Shown here: piece by piece, positions 47,063 through 56,790 of the stretch
Layout: the number at the start of each line of letters is the position of its first letter
How positions within the stretch are numbered: position 1 is the stretch's first letter
Notes under the pieces: model-generated
Database searches by the model: none
Seen by the model: only the letters and a program-made list of their open reading frames with translations
What the model was told of the DNA's origin: nothing
Assembly (NCBI GenBank): GCA_964353015.1
Contig: CAYGUA010000020.1
Span: 29,056-93,055 of the forward strand
DNA length: 64,000 nt
Origin: JAMZMI01 sp964353015
Lineage (GTDB): Bacteria; Bacteroidota; Bacteroidia; Cytophagales; Cyclobacteriaceae
Direction of reading: 5' to 3'
Position numbers and translations under genes: made by a program

Positions 47063-50000
47063 ATGGAAGAAATAAATAATGAATCAGATCGGTCCGCCAA
47101 GTTGCTTGAAGTTCTTCAAAACCTCACACATATAGGCGGATGGGAGCTGGATCTGCACACCAACGAACTATTCTGGACAGCAGAGACCTATCGCATCCAT
47201 GAGACTACACCTGAGGAGTTTGACCCTTCGTTAAATTCTGGACTTCATTTCTATCTGCCGGAATCAAAAAAGCTTCTATCTGATGCTTTGACACGTGCCA
47301 TGAGTCATGGTGAAGGTTATAGTCTTGAACTGGAGCTAAAAACGTTCAAAGGGCGGCATATCCAAGTTATAACCACTTGTGAGGTGACCATTTTTGATGG
47401 AAAACCCTCGAAATTGATAGGTGCTATTCAAGATATTACGGAACAAAAGAAACGAGAGAATGAACAGAATAAAATCATAGAACAATACAATCTAGCGATT
47501 AAGGCAGGAAAATTAGGCCTATGGACTTTGGATCTCACTTCTGGACACTTAGAATGGAATGATCAACACCTTGAATTTTATGGACTATCCAGATCTGAAT
47601 TTGAAGAAGGTATTGACGACTGGCAAAAGCAGCTTCATCCAGATGACGCTGAATATGCGAATAAGGAATTATCCAGAGCGTTTAAAGGAGAGTCATTTCA
47701 TGGTGTGGAGTTTAGAATTTTCCGAAAGGATGGGGAAATAAGATACTTAGACGCTTCAGCAATACCGGTGTACAATGAGGCGAAAGAAGTGGTCAAAGTC
47801 ATAGGAATGAATCGCGATATCACTGAGTTAAAGCAAGCAGTAAAAGATTTAAAAAACAGCGAAGAAAAATTTTCTAACGCCTTTGAAAATAACCCCAACC
47901 CGACCTCAATCCTAAATCTCAAAACAGGCGAACGCCTTGCTGTCAACAACGCATTTTGTGAAGTCTTTGGGTATTCCAAATCAGAGCTTTTAGATGGAAA
48001 TATCTACGTCAAAAGCCTGATAGTAAATCAAAAAGAATTTAAGGGGTTAAAAGAGAAATTATTAAAAGATAGTAGGCTTCATCAATACCCCCTTACAAAG
48101 ACAACCAAATCTGGCAGAGTACTTCATATGCTAATCAATGCCACCAAATTATATCCTAACAATGATAATATATTCATTACCTCATATATGGATGTAACCA
48201 AAGTAACCGAATCTCAAAAACAGCTAGAGAGAAGTGACCGTGTATTCAACCTGGCGCTAGACATGTTTTGTATTGCTGGGTATGATGGCTACTTCAAATA
48301 TCTCAACCCAGCCTGGGAGCGCACACTCGGATGGAGCACTGAAGAATTACTCACCAAGCCCTGGATTGATTTTGTTCATCCAGATGATCAAAACAATACC
48401 GACGATATCAAATCTGTTATTGTTGATGGTCAAGAAGTTCTTTATTTCGAAAACCGATATATCTGTAAAGATGGAAGTGTCAAATGGCTTACATGGAATT
48501 CACAACCCTTCGCTGACGAAAATATCATGATTGGCGCAGCTCGTGATGTCACAGAAGCGAAGGAGAATTCAGCAAAAATGATACGCAATGAAGAGCTGCT
48601 CAATGCATCTCAAAATATTGCCAAAGTCGGAGGATGGGAGCTGGACCTACTGACCAAGGAGCTTTTTTGGACCGAAGAGACCTATCACCTCCACGATACC
48701 ACACCGGAAGCTTTTGATGCGACCGTAGACGCAGGAATTGAGTGTTATTTACCAGATTCACGAAAAATACTTGAAAAGGCATTACAAGCAGCCATAGAAA
48801 AAGGAGAAGAATATGATCTTGAGCTGGATTTAAAAACAACAAAAGGTAGACTAATACAGGTTCGAACAACCTGTAAAGTACTCTTTCATGAAGGCAAACC
48901 TGCTAAACTCATTGGTACTTTCCAGGATATTACTCAGCAAAAGCAAAACTTACTCGAACTAGAGCATGAAAAAAGGATTTCAGAAATCCTGCTAGACTAT
49001 TCCTCTTCAGGTATTTACATCTTTGACCTTGAGCATGGAAGAAATAAATATATCAATCATCAGTATGAAGTGATACTCGGCTATTCGAAAGAAGAAATGA
49101 ACGCATTTTCAGCTGACGAATCTGCAGCTCTTTTTCATCCTGATGACAGAGAGGAAGTTTTCAGACATATGGCCCTGGTTGCTTCCGGAGAGAAAGATGT
49201 TCGTCTCGAATACCGATTTAAGAAAAAAGATGGAGACTATGTTTATTGTCAATCAAGAGATTCTGCATTTGAATTTACTAAAGAAGGCAAGGCCAAGTCT
49301 TTCATTGGGTCTTTCGTAGAAATCACAGAGTTCAAGCAGCTTGAAACAGCCAAAAATGAAGCTGTTAAAGTAAATAAATTGAAAGATGAATTCTTGTCTA
49401 ATATGAGCCATGAAATCAGAACACCATTGAATGCTATCATCGGTTTTTCAAGATTATTGAATGATGATTTGGGGATAGATGATAAAGAGATTTATCTGGA
49501 TCAAATTCAGGGCAACTCTGAGCAACTGCTCTCTCTTGTGAATGATCTATTGAATATCACTAAGCTCGCAAGTGGAAATCTGGAGTTAAAAAACCGACCG
49601 GTTAACTTGATTAAACTGGCGAAATCAATTTTTGCGGTGCATCACCAATATATACAAACCCGTCATCAAAATCTTAAGTTAAATCTGAACATCCCCGAAA
49701 CGGACCATGACCTATTTATAGCAGATGAAATCAAGCTCAAAGAAATACTTCACAACCTGATTGACAATGCCATCAAATTCACAAAAAAAGGAACGATAGA
49801 AATCGGATACACCTACCATGACAAGGAGGTAGAATTCTACGTGAAAGATGATGGAATTGGAATCCCAAAAAACGAATGGGAAGCGATTTTCACTAGATTC
49901 TCGCAAGTGCCGGGCACAGCAGATGTTTATGGAGGCACTGGCCTTGGTTTGGCCATCTGCAAAGGTCTGGTTGAAAAAATGGGAGGGAAAATTTGGGTTG

Positions 50001-50467
50001 AATCCAAAATCAATGTTGGGTCAACATTTCGGTTCACAATTCCTAAAATATTGGTTGAGCAAATCGAAGAAGAAACAGAATCTGTCAAGATACCATCAAA
50101 CAAGACTATCAAAAGAATTCTGATTGCTGATGACAGTCCATCCGTGCGATTGTTTTATAAAACCATCATGAAAAAACTCAATGTTGATGTCCAATTAGCA
50201 AAAAATGGTGAGCAAGCCATCGACTTTTACCAACAAAATAGTGATAAAATCGACCTTGTGCTTATGGATATCAGAATGCCAGGCATTGGTGGTATTGAAG
50301 CTATGAAACGGATAAAAAAGATCAATCATAATATTCCAGTAATTGCCCAGACGGCTTTTGCAATGGATACCGAATTAGAAAATTTCCGAAAACTTGGATT
50401 TGATGATTGCATGACCAAACCGATCCCCGAAGAAGATTTATTCAGGCTGATTCGTGGCTTAGATTGA
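47063..50467 (+). CDS. Soluble hybrid histidine kinase with about six PAS domains and a receiver
   Basis: This 1134-aa cytosolic paralogue of the preceding kinase has about six PAS/PAC modules (residues 10-760), HisKA with NMSHEIRTPLNAIIGFSRLL (around 780), HATPase_c with DDGIGIPKNEWE and GGTGLGLAICKG (about 886-992) and a receiver with RILIADDSPS, LVLMDIRMP and MTKPIP (about 1016-1132). Its PAS modules map one-to-one to some in the upstream protein; for example GLxxSxFEEGIDDWQKQLHPDDAEYA is almost unchanged. The two genes therefore share recent module exchange or duplication. Confidence 0.9.
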   Translation: MEEINNESDRSAKLLEVLQNLTHIGGWELDLHTNELFWTAETYRIHETTPEEFDPSLNSGLHFYLPESKKLLSDALTRAMSHGEGYSLELELKTFKGRHIQVITTCEVTIFDGKPSKLIGAIQDITEQKKRENEQNKIIEQYNLAIKAGKLGLWTLDLTSGHLEWNDQHLEFYGLSRSEFEEGIDDWQKQLHPDDAEYANKELSRAFKGESFHGVEFRIFRKDGEIRYLDASAIPVYNEAKEVVKVIGMNRDITELKQAVKDLKNSEEKFSNAFENNPNPTSILNLKTGERLAVNNAFCEVFGYSKSELLDGNIYVKSLIVNQKEFKGLKEKLLKDSRLHQYPLTKTTKSGRVLHMLINATKLYPNNDNIFITSYMDVTKVTESQKQLERSDRVFNLALDMFCIAGYDGYFKYLNPAWERTLGWSTEELLTKPWIDFVHPDDQNNTDDIKSVIVDGQEVLYFENRYICKDGSVKWLTWNSQPFADENIMIGAARDVTEAKENSAKMIRNEELLNASQNIAKVGGWELDLLTKELFWTEETYHLHDTTPEAFDATVDAGIECYLPDSRKILEKALQAAIEKGEEYDLELDLKTTKGRLIQVRTTCKVLFHEGKPAKLIGTFQDITQQKQNLLELEHEKRISEILLDYSSSGIYIFDLEHGRNKYINHQYEVILGYSKEEMNAFSADESAALFHPDDREEVFRHMALVASGEKDVRLEYRFKKKDGDYVYCQSRDSAFEFTKEGKAKSFIGSFVEITEFKQLETAKNEAVKVNKLKDEFLSNMSHEIRTPLNAIIGFSRLLNDDLGIDDKEIYLDQIQGNSEQLLSLVNDLLNITKLASGNLELKNRPVNLIKLAKSIFAVHHQYIQTRHQNLKLNLNIPETDHDLFIADEIKLKEILHNLIDNAIKFTKKGTIEIGYTYHDKEVEFYVKDDGIGIPKNEWEAIFTRFSQVPGTADVYGGTGLGLAICKGLVEKMGGKIWVESKINVGSTFRFTIPKILVEQIEEETESVKIPSNKTIKRILIADDSPSVRLFYKTIMKKLNVDVQLAKNGEQAIDFYQQNSDKIDLVLMDIRMPGIGGIEAMKRIKKINHNIPVIAQTAFAMDTELENFRKLGFDDCMTKPIPEEDLFRLIRGLD

Positions 50468-50571
50468 TGTAAATATGAATAGTTGGGCATATGTATTTTA
50501 AACTGGTTTTGTGTGAATTGAAAACAGTAGCGGATACTACATTATCCAGCAACACAGAAAAAAAATGACTT

Positions 50572-52098
50572 ATGGAGGGAAGTAATATTTCAGAAAAGCA
50601 GCGCAACACTTTGAACCCAATCATCTTAAATATAATTATTGGGTCTTCATTAGTATTTATAAGCCTGATACCCGAAATATCAAATCTGGACGAAAAATGG
50701 AATCAACCTGAATTACATGCATCAATTGAAGGTATAGGTGGGGTCATGTGCTTGATATTGAGTGTTTTCCTGATCAACAAAAAGTATTTCAAATCGAATT
50801 ATCAGACCCTATTTTTACTCTCCATTGTATTCTTCGTTGTTGGTTTCGGGAACCTTCTTCACTCCTTCCAGAAGCCAAACAATCTGTTCATCTTCTATCA
50901 TAGTTTTGCCGGTTTTTTTGGAGGAATCATTGGGATGTTTATTTTCTTTCCAAGATTTTTTGGTTGGATTGCCGATCGCAAGGGCGCGTATCTTTCCATC
51001 ATTTTAATTTCATCAATCATCTATTTGATATTTCTGGTTTTTCCAGATTTAACGCCATCTATGGGCAATGAGAATAATTTTTCAATTTATGCTGTGTGCA
51101 TGAATATGATCGCTGGTTGCACATTTCTCATACTGACAATCAAACTCCTGCTTATTAATCATTACAAAGAGAGCACATACAACTATACCAACTTCAGTCT
51201 CATCTTTATGATCTTCTCGGTTTCCTATCTCACCTTTTATGGTTCTGCGCTATGGGACCTTTCCTGGTGGATATGGCATCTGTATTCTTTCAGCCTAACA
51301 GGAATGGTCATCTACAGCGTAATGTCCTATCAAAATAATTTGTTTATGAGATTGAACGATTCCGTCATTTCACTAGAGGAATCAAAAGCATCACTACTGA
51401 GGGCTAAGGAAGTGTTGGAGAGCAAAAACAAAGAATTAGAACAATTCACCTATATCACTTCACATGATTTACAAGAACCACTAAACTCAATATTATCATT
51501 CTCATCGCTATTACGGCAATCCCATGAAAGCAAACTTGATAAAATAGGAAAACAGAGTGTATCCATCATAGAGCAGTCAGCCATTAGGATGAAAGAATTC
51601 ATCACTTCTCTTCTTGAATACTCCAGAATAGGTCGGGAAAAAGAGAAGACAAATGTGAATATTCCTGAGATTTTGAATATTCTAAAAACGGACTTATTCA
51701 ACCTAATTGAAAGAGAAAATGCATCAATTGAGTATATAGGTCAGGATTTGACCTTAAGTGCATATCGAACAGATCTGATCAAACTTTTTCAAAATCTGAT
51801 TGTGAATGGCATCAAATACAGAAAAGAAGATGAATCTCCATTCATAGTCATCAACGTAAAGGAGCTGGATGATAAATATGAGTTTAGTATAACCGATAAT
51901 GGAATAGGAATAGAGGAAGAATATTTCGATCAGATTTTCGAAGTATTCAGAAGACTGCATACCAGAGACCAATATGAAGGTACAGGTATTGGGCTTGCTC
52001 ATTGCAAAAAAATAGTGGAGTTACACCATGGGAAAATATGGCTTGAATCCACTCCAGGTAAAGGCTCAAAATTTTACTTTTCGATCTCTAAAAATTAA
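50572..52098 (+). CDS. Membrane-bound sensor histidine kinase
   Basis: The 508-aa protein has an N-terminal membrane region of about eight predicted helices (residues 15-265) without a recognised sensor name. A short coiled segment follows, then HisKA with TSHDLQEPLNSILSF (around 296) and HATPase_c with DNGIGIEEEYFD and GTGIGLAHCKKI (about 396-506). The HDLQEP form of the His box is typical of bacteriophytochrome-like kinases. It ends one base before the single-domain response regulator, its likely partner. Confidence 0.88.
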   Translation: MEGSNISEKQRNTLNPIILNIIIGSSLVFISLIPEISNLDEKWNQPELHASIEGIGGVMCLILSVFLINKKYFKSNYQTLFLLSIVFFVVGFGNLLHSFQKPNNLFIFYHSFAGFFGGIIGMFIFFPRFFGWIADRKGAYLSIILISSIIYLIFLVFPDLTPSMGNENNFSIYAVCMNMIAGCTFLILTIKLLLINHYKESTYNYTNFSLIFMIFSVSYLTFYGSALWDLSWWIWHLYSFSLTGMVIYSVMSYQNNLFMRLNDSVISLEESKASLLRAKEVLESKNKELEQFTYITSHDLQEPLNSILSFSSLLRQSHESKLDKIGKQSVSIIEQSAIRMKEFITSLLEYSRIGREKEKTNVNIPEILNILKTDLFNLIERENASIEYIGQDLTLSAYRTDLIKLFQNLIVNGIKYRKEDESPFIVINVKELDDKYEFSITDNGIGIEEEYFDQIFEVFRRLHTRDQYEGTGIGLAHCKKIVELHHGKIWLESTPGKGSKFYFSISKN

Positions 52099-52099
52099 T

Positions 52100-52495
52100 A
52101 TGATGACCAAAAAATTAGAAAGAATCATGCTGGTAGACGATGATGTAAACACCAATATCTACCATGAGATAATACTCAAACAGGCAAATGCGGCCGAGGA
52201 CATTGTCATATTTCAGAACGGAAAACTAGCACTTGAATATTTGAAAACTGGAGACAATAAGGTTGATTTGATCTTTTTGGACATCAATATGCCGATCATG
52301 AATGGCTGGCAATTTCTGGAGAACTATGACCTGCTAAATGAAAACAAAAAGGCCCGACAAATAATCGTGATGCTCACTGCATCAATGAATGATGATGATA
52401 AAACAAAGGCATTTTCTTTTGACATTGTAGAGGATTTTATCAATAAGCCACTAAGTGTAGAATTAGTAAATAAATTGATCAATTCGATTGAGTAA
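52100..52495 (+). CDS. Single-domain response regulator
   Basis: I take the start as the ATG at 52100, because the longer reading frame from 52028 lies inside the kinase gene. The 131-aa protein is a CheY-like receiver: IMLVDDDVNTN (acidic pair), LIFLDINMP (acceptor Asp), VMLTAS (Thr) and FINKPLS (Lys). There is no output domain. It starts one base after the stop of the membrane kinase, a typical kinase/rcp-like regulator pair. It may relay to the HPt-containing protein upstream. Confidence 0.9.
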   Translation: MMTKKLERIMLVDDDVNTNIYHEIILKQANAAEDIVIFQNGKLALEYLKTGDNKVDLIFLDINMPIMNGWQFLENYDLLNENKKARQIIVMLTASMNDDDKTKAFSFDIVEDFINKPLSVELVNKLINSIE

Positions 52496-52604
52496 AGTAA
52501 AATATCTCAGATAAATCTAAATAAAAGGGGGTTTACAAATAGATTCTTTGTAATCGTACTAGGCTTTAGTTTAATGCATTCCGGTATTGACTTAATTTCA
52601 ATTC

Positions 52605-52979
52605 TCACCTCAATACCCAATAGATGGCAGATTCCATTGTACTGAAAGGTCTTGAACTATATCCTTCATCTTCAGTTTTAACCAGCATCGGAATTACGAT
52701 ATCATTTGGGTCCTCAGTAATAATGGCAATTTTTAAATTACCGAAAATGTCAAGATGTTTTTTGTAGAAATTAGAAATAGCCAAAAACTCCTTCGCCTTG
52801 ATATTAAAATGAGAGTCGCGATAATCTAAAACAAACCCTTTAACATCTTTAGGTATCAAATCATTTTCAAAAGCATATTCCCACGAAGTTGTTATATCTT
52901 CAAAATCAATCAACCCATGATAATATTTAAAAAGAATACATAGCGAATCATCAAAATGATATTTGAACTTCTTGTCCAT
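52605..52979 (-). CDS. STAS/SpoIIAA-like small protein
   Basis: The 124-aa protein has a pattern of alternating strands and helices (for example VKGFVLDYRDS and LKIAIITEDPNDI) resembling SpoIIAA-like proteins of Bacteroidota with a STAS-type fold. The family is known for binding partner proteins or small ligands, but no substrate can be named here. It stands alone on the minus strand, between the signalling cluster and an ECF sigma operon. Confidence 0.5.
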   Translation of the reverse strand: MDKKFKYHFDDSLCILFKYYHGLIDFEDITTSWEYAFENDLIPKDVKGFVLDYRDSHFNIKAKEFLAISNFYKKHLDIFGNLKIAIITEDPNDIVIPMLVKTEDEGYSSRPFSTMESAIYWVLR

Positions 52980-53170
52980 TCAACAGAGAGATAAATTACA
53001 TAGCAGATCACTCAATGTATAAATAAAAGCCCAAATTATAAAGTATTATTACAATTTTCGGAAAGCTGCAGGTGTGATAATTCTCTTTTTCATTCCGGTC
53101 AAGCCATAAAAAATGATGCAGTTGAATCAATGAATCAATTTCTAATCTTACTAATGCGCTAGGGAAGTAT

Positions 53171-53743
53171 TTATTCTTCAAGTAGCATTTTCTTCAATGA
53201 TACCAAGTTTTCCTTTCTGGGAATGTGCATTTTTTTACGTTCCCACTGTATAAGTATAAAGGCTAGCAGATACATTCCAACGATGAGCAACCAGTTATTC
53301 GGTGGAGCATTGAGCACAATCATTTTGCCCACATAAAAAACGGTAAAAGGAATCAAATAACCTATAATCATCATGCGTGAAAAATGAATAATAGAATCGG
53401 TATTGGCGATGGCATGATCCAATTCTCCTACTATGCTACGGTCATAAATATTCTCCGATTTTTTCCTTTTATGACGCGATAATGCGACATATACCACCGT
53501 AATCATCATCATGGCAGATCCAATGAAATTCCAGTAATGTGGATCATCGAGTGCATCAGCAAACAAGTAAATACTACATAGTGAATTGATTATCATTAAT
53601 CCAATTTCCACTTTATTGATCCGCTTGCTTGCGGCATTTTTTTTACGCGTGACACTATTGTGTAGGGTGGCTTCATTGATAGCATACATAGTTTCTCCTT
53701 TTTGTTCGTTCCAGATTTTTTGCATTTCCTCAAACTCCATCAT
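53171..53743 (-). CDS. Membrane protein, probable anti-sigma factor partner of the ECF sigma factor
   Basis: The 190-aa protein has a short cytosolic N-terminal part (MQKIWNEQKGETMYAI) and about four membrane segments (around 48-65, 72-88, 122-138 and 150-168). Its start lies 14 bp inside the end of the ECF sigma factor gene, so the two are co-translated. In Bacteroidota such membrane proteins downstream of ECF genes commonly restrain the sigma factor. There is no known anti-sigma domain signature that I can see, so the role rests on position. Confidence 0.55.
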   Translation of the reverse strand: MMEFEEMQKIWNEQKGETMYAINEATLHNSVTRKKNAASKRINKVEIGLMIINSLCSIYLFADALDDPHYWNFIGSAMMMITVVYVALSRHKRKKSENIYDRSIVGELDHAIANTDSIIHFSRMMIIGYLIPFTVFYVGKMIVLNAPPNNWLLIVGMYLLAFILIQWERKKMHIPRKENLVSLKKMLLEE

Positions 53744-54242
53744 GTTCGTATTTTTTAGAGTTTTCCATTAATTGTTTTTTGATCCGATAGATCTTCACTC
53801 CGATGTTGCTTTCAGAAATTCCCATCATTTCAGACATTTCTTTGTAGCTATATCCATCAAGTAACAGTAGTGTTAGCGAGCGATCAATTTCATTGAACTG
53901 CTTAATTTCTGCGTACAACCATGCCACTCGGTCTTCTTCGTAAACTTCATTGGCTCTCAATAGATGTTTTGATTGATCCAATTCTTGATGGCCATCTACA
54001 TGTTTCTTTTCTCTGGTACTCCATTTTATCGCATTGTTCAATGCGATGCGATAGAGCCAGGTGGAAACTGCAGCATTGCCCTTAAAATTGGGAATGGAAC
54101 GATAGACCTGCAGACAGATTTCTTGAAACAAATCATTCTGATCTTCTGTGGAAAAAGCATAGGCCTTTATCACCTTAAAAAGTAAAGCCCTATAGCCATC
54201 CAGCCATTCATTGAAAATCTTTCGCTGTTCGCTTTCTACCAT
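53730..54242 (-). CDS. ECF-family RNA polymerase sigma factor
   Basis: The 170-aa protein has sigma region 2 (about 15-90, with DLFQEICLQVYRSI and STWLYRIALNNAI) and region 4 (about 115-165, with LLLDGYSYKEMSEMMGISES). No other domain is present. It is first in the pair with the membrane protein. The regulon cannot be read from this window. No promoter of its own type is obvious upstream. Confidence 0.9.
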   Translation of the reverse strand: MVESEQRKIFNEWLDGYRALLFKVIKAYAFSTEDQNDLFQEICLQVYRSIPNFKGNAAVSTWLYRIALNNAIKWSTREKKHVDGHQELDQSKHLLRANEVYEEDRVAWLYAEIKQFNEIDRSLTLLLLDGYSYKEMSEMMGISESNIGVKIYRIKKQLMENSKKYEHDGV

Positions 54243-54586
54243 TTTCGAATCGTTACCCCACTAGTTCAGGGTAAAGGAAATTTCTTACAAGAAATGAAAA
54301 AAATATTACTCTTTGCCTGTCATAGACCCGAACCAGTATGATTTACTGAATGCTATGAGATGAATCGATCAATATTTTTCAAGGTGAATAAGACATTACA
54401 AATCCAAAAAATACCCGTAGATAAATCAGGATGGTATGACCTGATGAACTTTATTCCTTGATGCACCTGATAGCCGCACCTATTTGGATCGCCTTTGCCT
54501 GGTAAAACTGATAGAGTCGTATAGCGCAGAATGAATTCAAACATCCTGACTAAACATGGTGGCTACTGAATGTGACTATTGGCTTT
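54243..54586. other. Intergenic region without clear gene
   Basis: This is about 340 bp. A minus-strand reading frame of 63 codons (54353-54544) has no family resemblance and I do not accept it. A small hairpin ATTGGCTTTTTAGCCAT overlaps the end of the next gene near 54580-54596. Confidence 0.4.
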
Positions 54587-55111
54587 TTAGCCATTATTGT
54601 CGGCTATTTTCTTTTTTGATTTCTTATCAGCTTCCGCGACTGGAATCATAATACCTATGAATCCAGCTAATAATGCAAATGACATTAAAAATGCCCAAAA
54701 CTTATTATTTGGGTACACAGCCAACCCATCTGGCACAGTAACTCTTGTACTTTCACCCACATCCAATAATGTTTCTCTGAGTTTCATTAATACATTTGTT
54801 CTTTCCAAAGGGCTCTCAGAATTCAAAGTTTGAAGTTCTCTTTGGCTTGCTTTTAAATTTCGATACCAAAAATCAATATCTTCATCCGGAGTTTTCCAAA
54901 GGATGGATGTATAGCCACTAGTTAAATTATTAGCTTCTAAATAGTCAAGTGCTTTAGTTAATTCCACATTCGCAAGTTCTATTGTATTTGCATCGCCTGC
55001 TCTTTTTAAATAGCCCTTAACATTTTGCTCAAAAACAACCTTCTTTGAAATGCGTGTTCCAAAAATTCCAATTGAGACCAAAATCAACAGAATACTTAGT
55101 AGTGTTTTCAT
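54587..55111 (-). CDS. Hypothetical protein with two membrane segments
   Basis: The 174-aa protein, counted from the ATG at 55111 (MKTLLSILL), has an N-terminal membrane segment, a soluble helical middle (about 35-130) and a second membrane segment near the C-terminus (KFWAFLMSFALLAGFIGIMI), with a Lys-rich tail. The longer frame begins with a TTG at 55147 and adds 12 residues; the ATG is preferred because the hydrophobic segment follows it directly. I do not recognise the family. The 292 bp upstream (55112-55403) hold no gene. Confidence 0.5.
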   Translation of the reverse strand: MKTLLSILLILVSIGIFGTRISKKVVFEQNVKGYLKRAGDANTIELANVELTKALDYLEANNLTSGYTSILWKTPDEDIDFWYRNLKASQRELQTLNSESPLERTNVLMKLRETLLDVGESTRVTVPDGLAVYPNNKFWAFLMSFALLAGFIGIMIPVAEADKKSKKKIADNNG

Positions 55112-55403
55112 TTCCCAAATTATTTTTTTCCGTGTACAAACCTTCAAAATAGTGTTTTGTTCACCATTTTACCAAAAACAGCTTTGGCTATTAAATATAT
55201 TGTTTGTAAAATTCTCTAAATCAGGAATCGCCTGGGTCAGGGAAGTGATTCAGATCCTAAAAGCCTCCGACTTGAACACTCAAAAATATCCAGACAAAAT
55301 GCCCTTTTAATATGACTCATGAGGCAAGAGGAGAGCGTGGGGATTTTACCGATATTCACTCTAATTTTTTATTTAAATAGTAAGCGGTTAGTTGTTCTTT
55401 TCA

Positions 55404-56474
55404 TTAGTTAATCAATGCGTCAATTTTTCCCCATAGTTCATTATCAAAACCAGACACGGCAAAATTAGAATTTGCTGGGTTTGAGGCATTACCCATTCTT
55501 ATTACTACCATATTTTTACTTGGAATTACGTAAATACGTTGGTCATTAGCTCCCATTGCAGCATACATATCAGCAGGTGCATTTGGCACTAAATAACCTT
55601 GATATACAGATTGCTCACCTGGAATCATAAAATTCGTTTTTCCATTTAACCACCATAAATAACCATAGGATGGATTGATATTTTGTGAGGTGGAAATACT
55701 TTCATTAATGAATGATTCATTTACAATTTGGTCGTTTTTCCATTTCCCTTTATTCAAAGCTAAAAGACCAAACCTGGCCATGCTTCTTGCTGTACTGTGA
55801 TAAATGGTGAAAATTGTTCCAAAATTCCAGTATCCATCCATTCCGATTTTAGCCTTTATATTTTCATTAAAATAGTTTTCAAATGGTTGATCACTAACAT
55901 TTGAAACAACGTTTATTAATTTTTGAAAAATATTACTGTATGCCCATCTCGTGCCTGCATCAGCAACATATGTCAAATTTGATTTAATAACATATTGTTT
56001 TGTATCATCATTACCTGAAGTCATTGTTAGTAAATGTCTTACTGTAATTAAGTCTTCTTTGGACAATGGCATATTCGTCCAGTTTGTTCCCAAATAATCT
56101 GAAGCCTTATTGTCAATGTTTAATAATCCTTCCTGTTGAGCAATGCCCGTTATTGTGGCAACTAAAGTTTTCCCAGCACTATTCCATTCCCATGTATCAG
56201 ATGCGGTTTGTTCATTAAAATACTCTTCAATTACAATTCTTCCATCAACAAGAATCATAAAAGATTTTGTGTTTTTTTGAGTAAGAAAATCCTTCAACGG
56301 TTGAATTGCGTTTTGATTCCAATCTAAACTTGAAATTGATTTAGTTTCCCAATCAGAACTTGTATTAGAAGGGAAATACATAGATTCAGCAGGAGCTGGA
56401 CGTATTTCACTATCATCATTTTTACCACAACTTATAATAGCTAGCAACGGCAATAAAAATAAGTAAGGCCTCAT
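55404..56474 (-). CDS. Beta-lactamase-family serine hydrolase lipoprotein
   Basis: The 356-aa lipoprotein (lipobox LAIISCGKND) belongs to the class C beta-lactamase/D-peptidase fold. The SxxK motif is SAGK near residue 98 and the Tyr motif AYSN lies near 178. Such proteins hydrolyse peptides, esters or cell-wall fragments; the substrate cannot be read here. It is the first gene after the cassette-like region and may belong to it or to the chromosome backbone. Confidence 0.8.
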   Translation of the reverse strand: MRPYLFLLPLLAIISCGKNDDSEIRPAPAESMYFPSNTSSDWETKSISSLDWNQNAIQPLKDFLTQKNTKSFMILVDGRIVIEEYFNEQTASDTWEWNSAGKTLVATITGIAQQEGLLNIDNKASDYLGTNWTNMPLSKEDLITVRHLLTMTSGNDDTKQYVIKSNLTYVADAGTRWAYSNIFQKLINVVSNVSDQPFENYFNENIKAKIGMDGYWNFGTIFTIYHSTARSMARFGLLALNKGKWKNDQIVNESFINESISTSQNINPSYGYLWWLNGKTNFMIPGEQSVYQGYLVPNAPADMYAAMGANDQRIYVIPSKNMVVIRMGNASNPANSNFAVSGFDNELWGKIDALIN

Positions 56475-56790
56475 ATTTTACTATTTTCAATCTTCATTAA
56501 CATTGATTGTTTAACATGGAATTTAATGATTTTGAAATCTGTTAAATGTAAGAAACGTAGCTATACATAAGTAACTAAGTCGTTTCAATTTTGCAAGTAG
56601 CTAATTTGCTTTTATATTATCAACTAAAAGTAAATTAGCGGAGTTTCAGAGAGTGAAGAACTTTCTTAACCCACCAATTAGCTATGTTTTCTTATATAGT
56701 GTTAGCGATATTCTTTAGTCACATAAGAAAATCTATTTCTAGTTAATGAATGTGGTTTTTGTGAGCATAGTTACATTACAGTCACATAAA
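56475..56790. repeat. Boundary of AlbA unit with long hairpin and inverted end
   Basis: This 316-bp gap contains a near-perfect inverted repeat: GCTAATTTGCTTTT (56600-56613) and AAAAGTAAATTAGC (56626-56639), 13 of 14 pairs with a 12-nt loop. It also contains one copy of the terminal repeat GTGTTAGCGATA at 56699-56710. Two AGTCACATAA repeats lie at 56717-56726 and 56780-56789. The layout suggests an element end rather than a simple terminator. Confidence 0.5.
56699..56710 (-). repeat. Left terminal repeat of the AlbA unit
   Basis: GTGTTAGCGATA is the exact reverse complement of the sequence at 58315-58326 on the other side of the AlbA gene. GTTAGCG is close to the integron core GTTRRRY. Confidence 0.6.

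Noticed and set aside
52028..52099. Longer start of the single-domain response regulator inside the kinase gene
   Set aside because: The receiver fold begins right after the ATG at 52100, and the longer part is the kinase C-terminus read in another frame.
54353..54544. Minus-strand frame of 63 codons between the sigma factor and the small membrane protein
   Set aside because: It shows no signal, repeat or family similarity, and the composition is unlike nearby genes.
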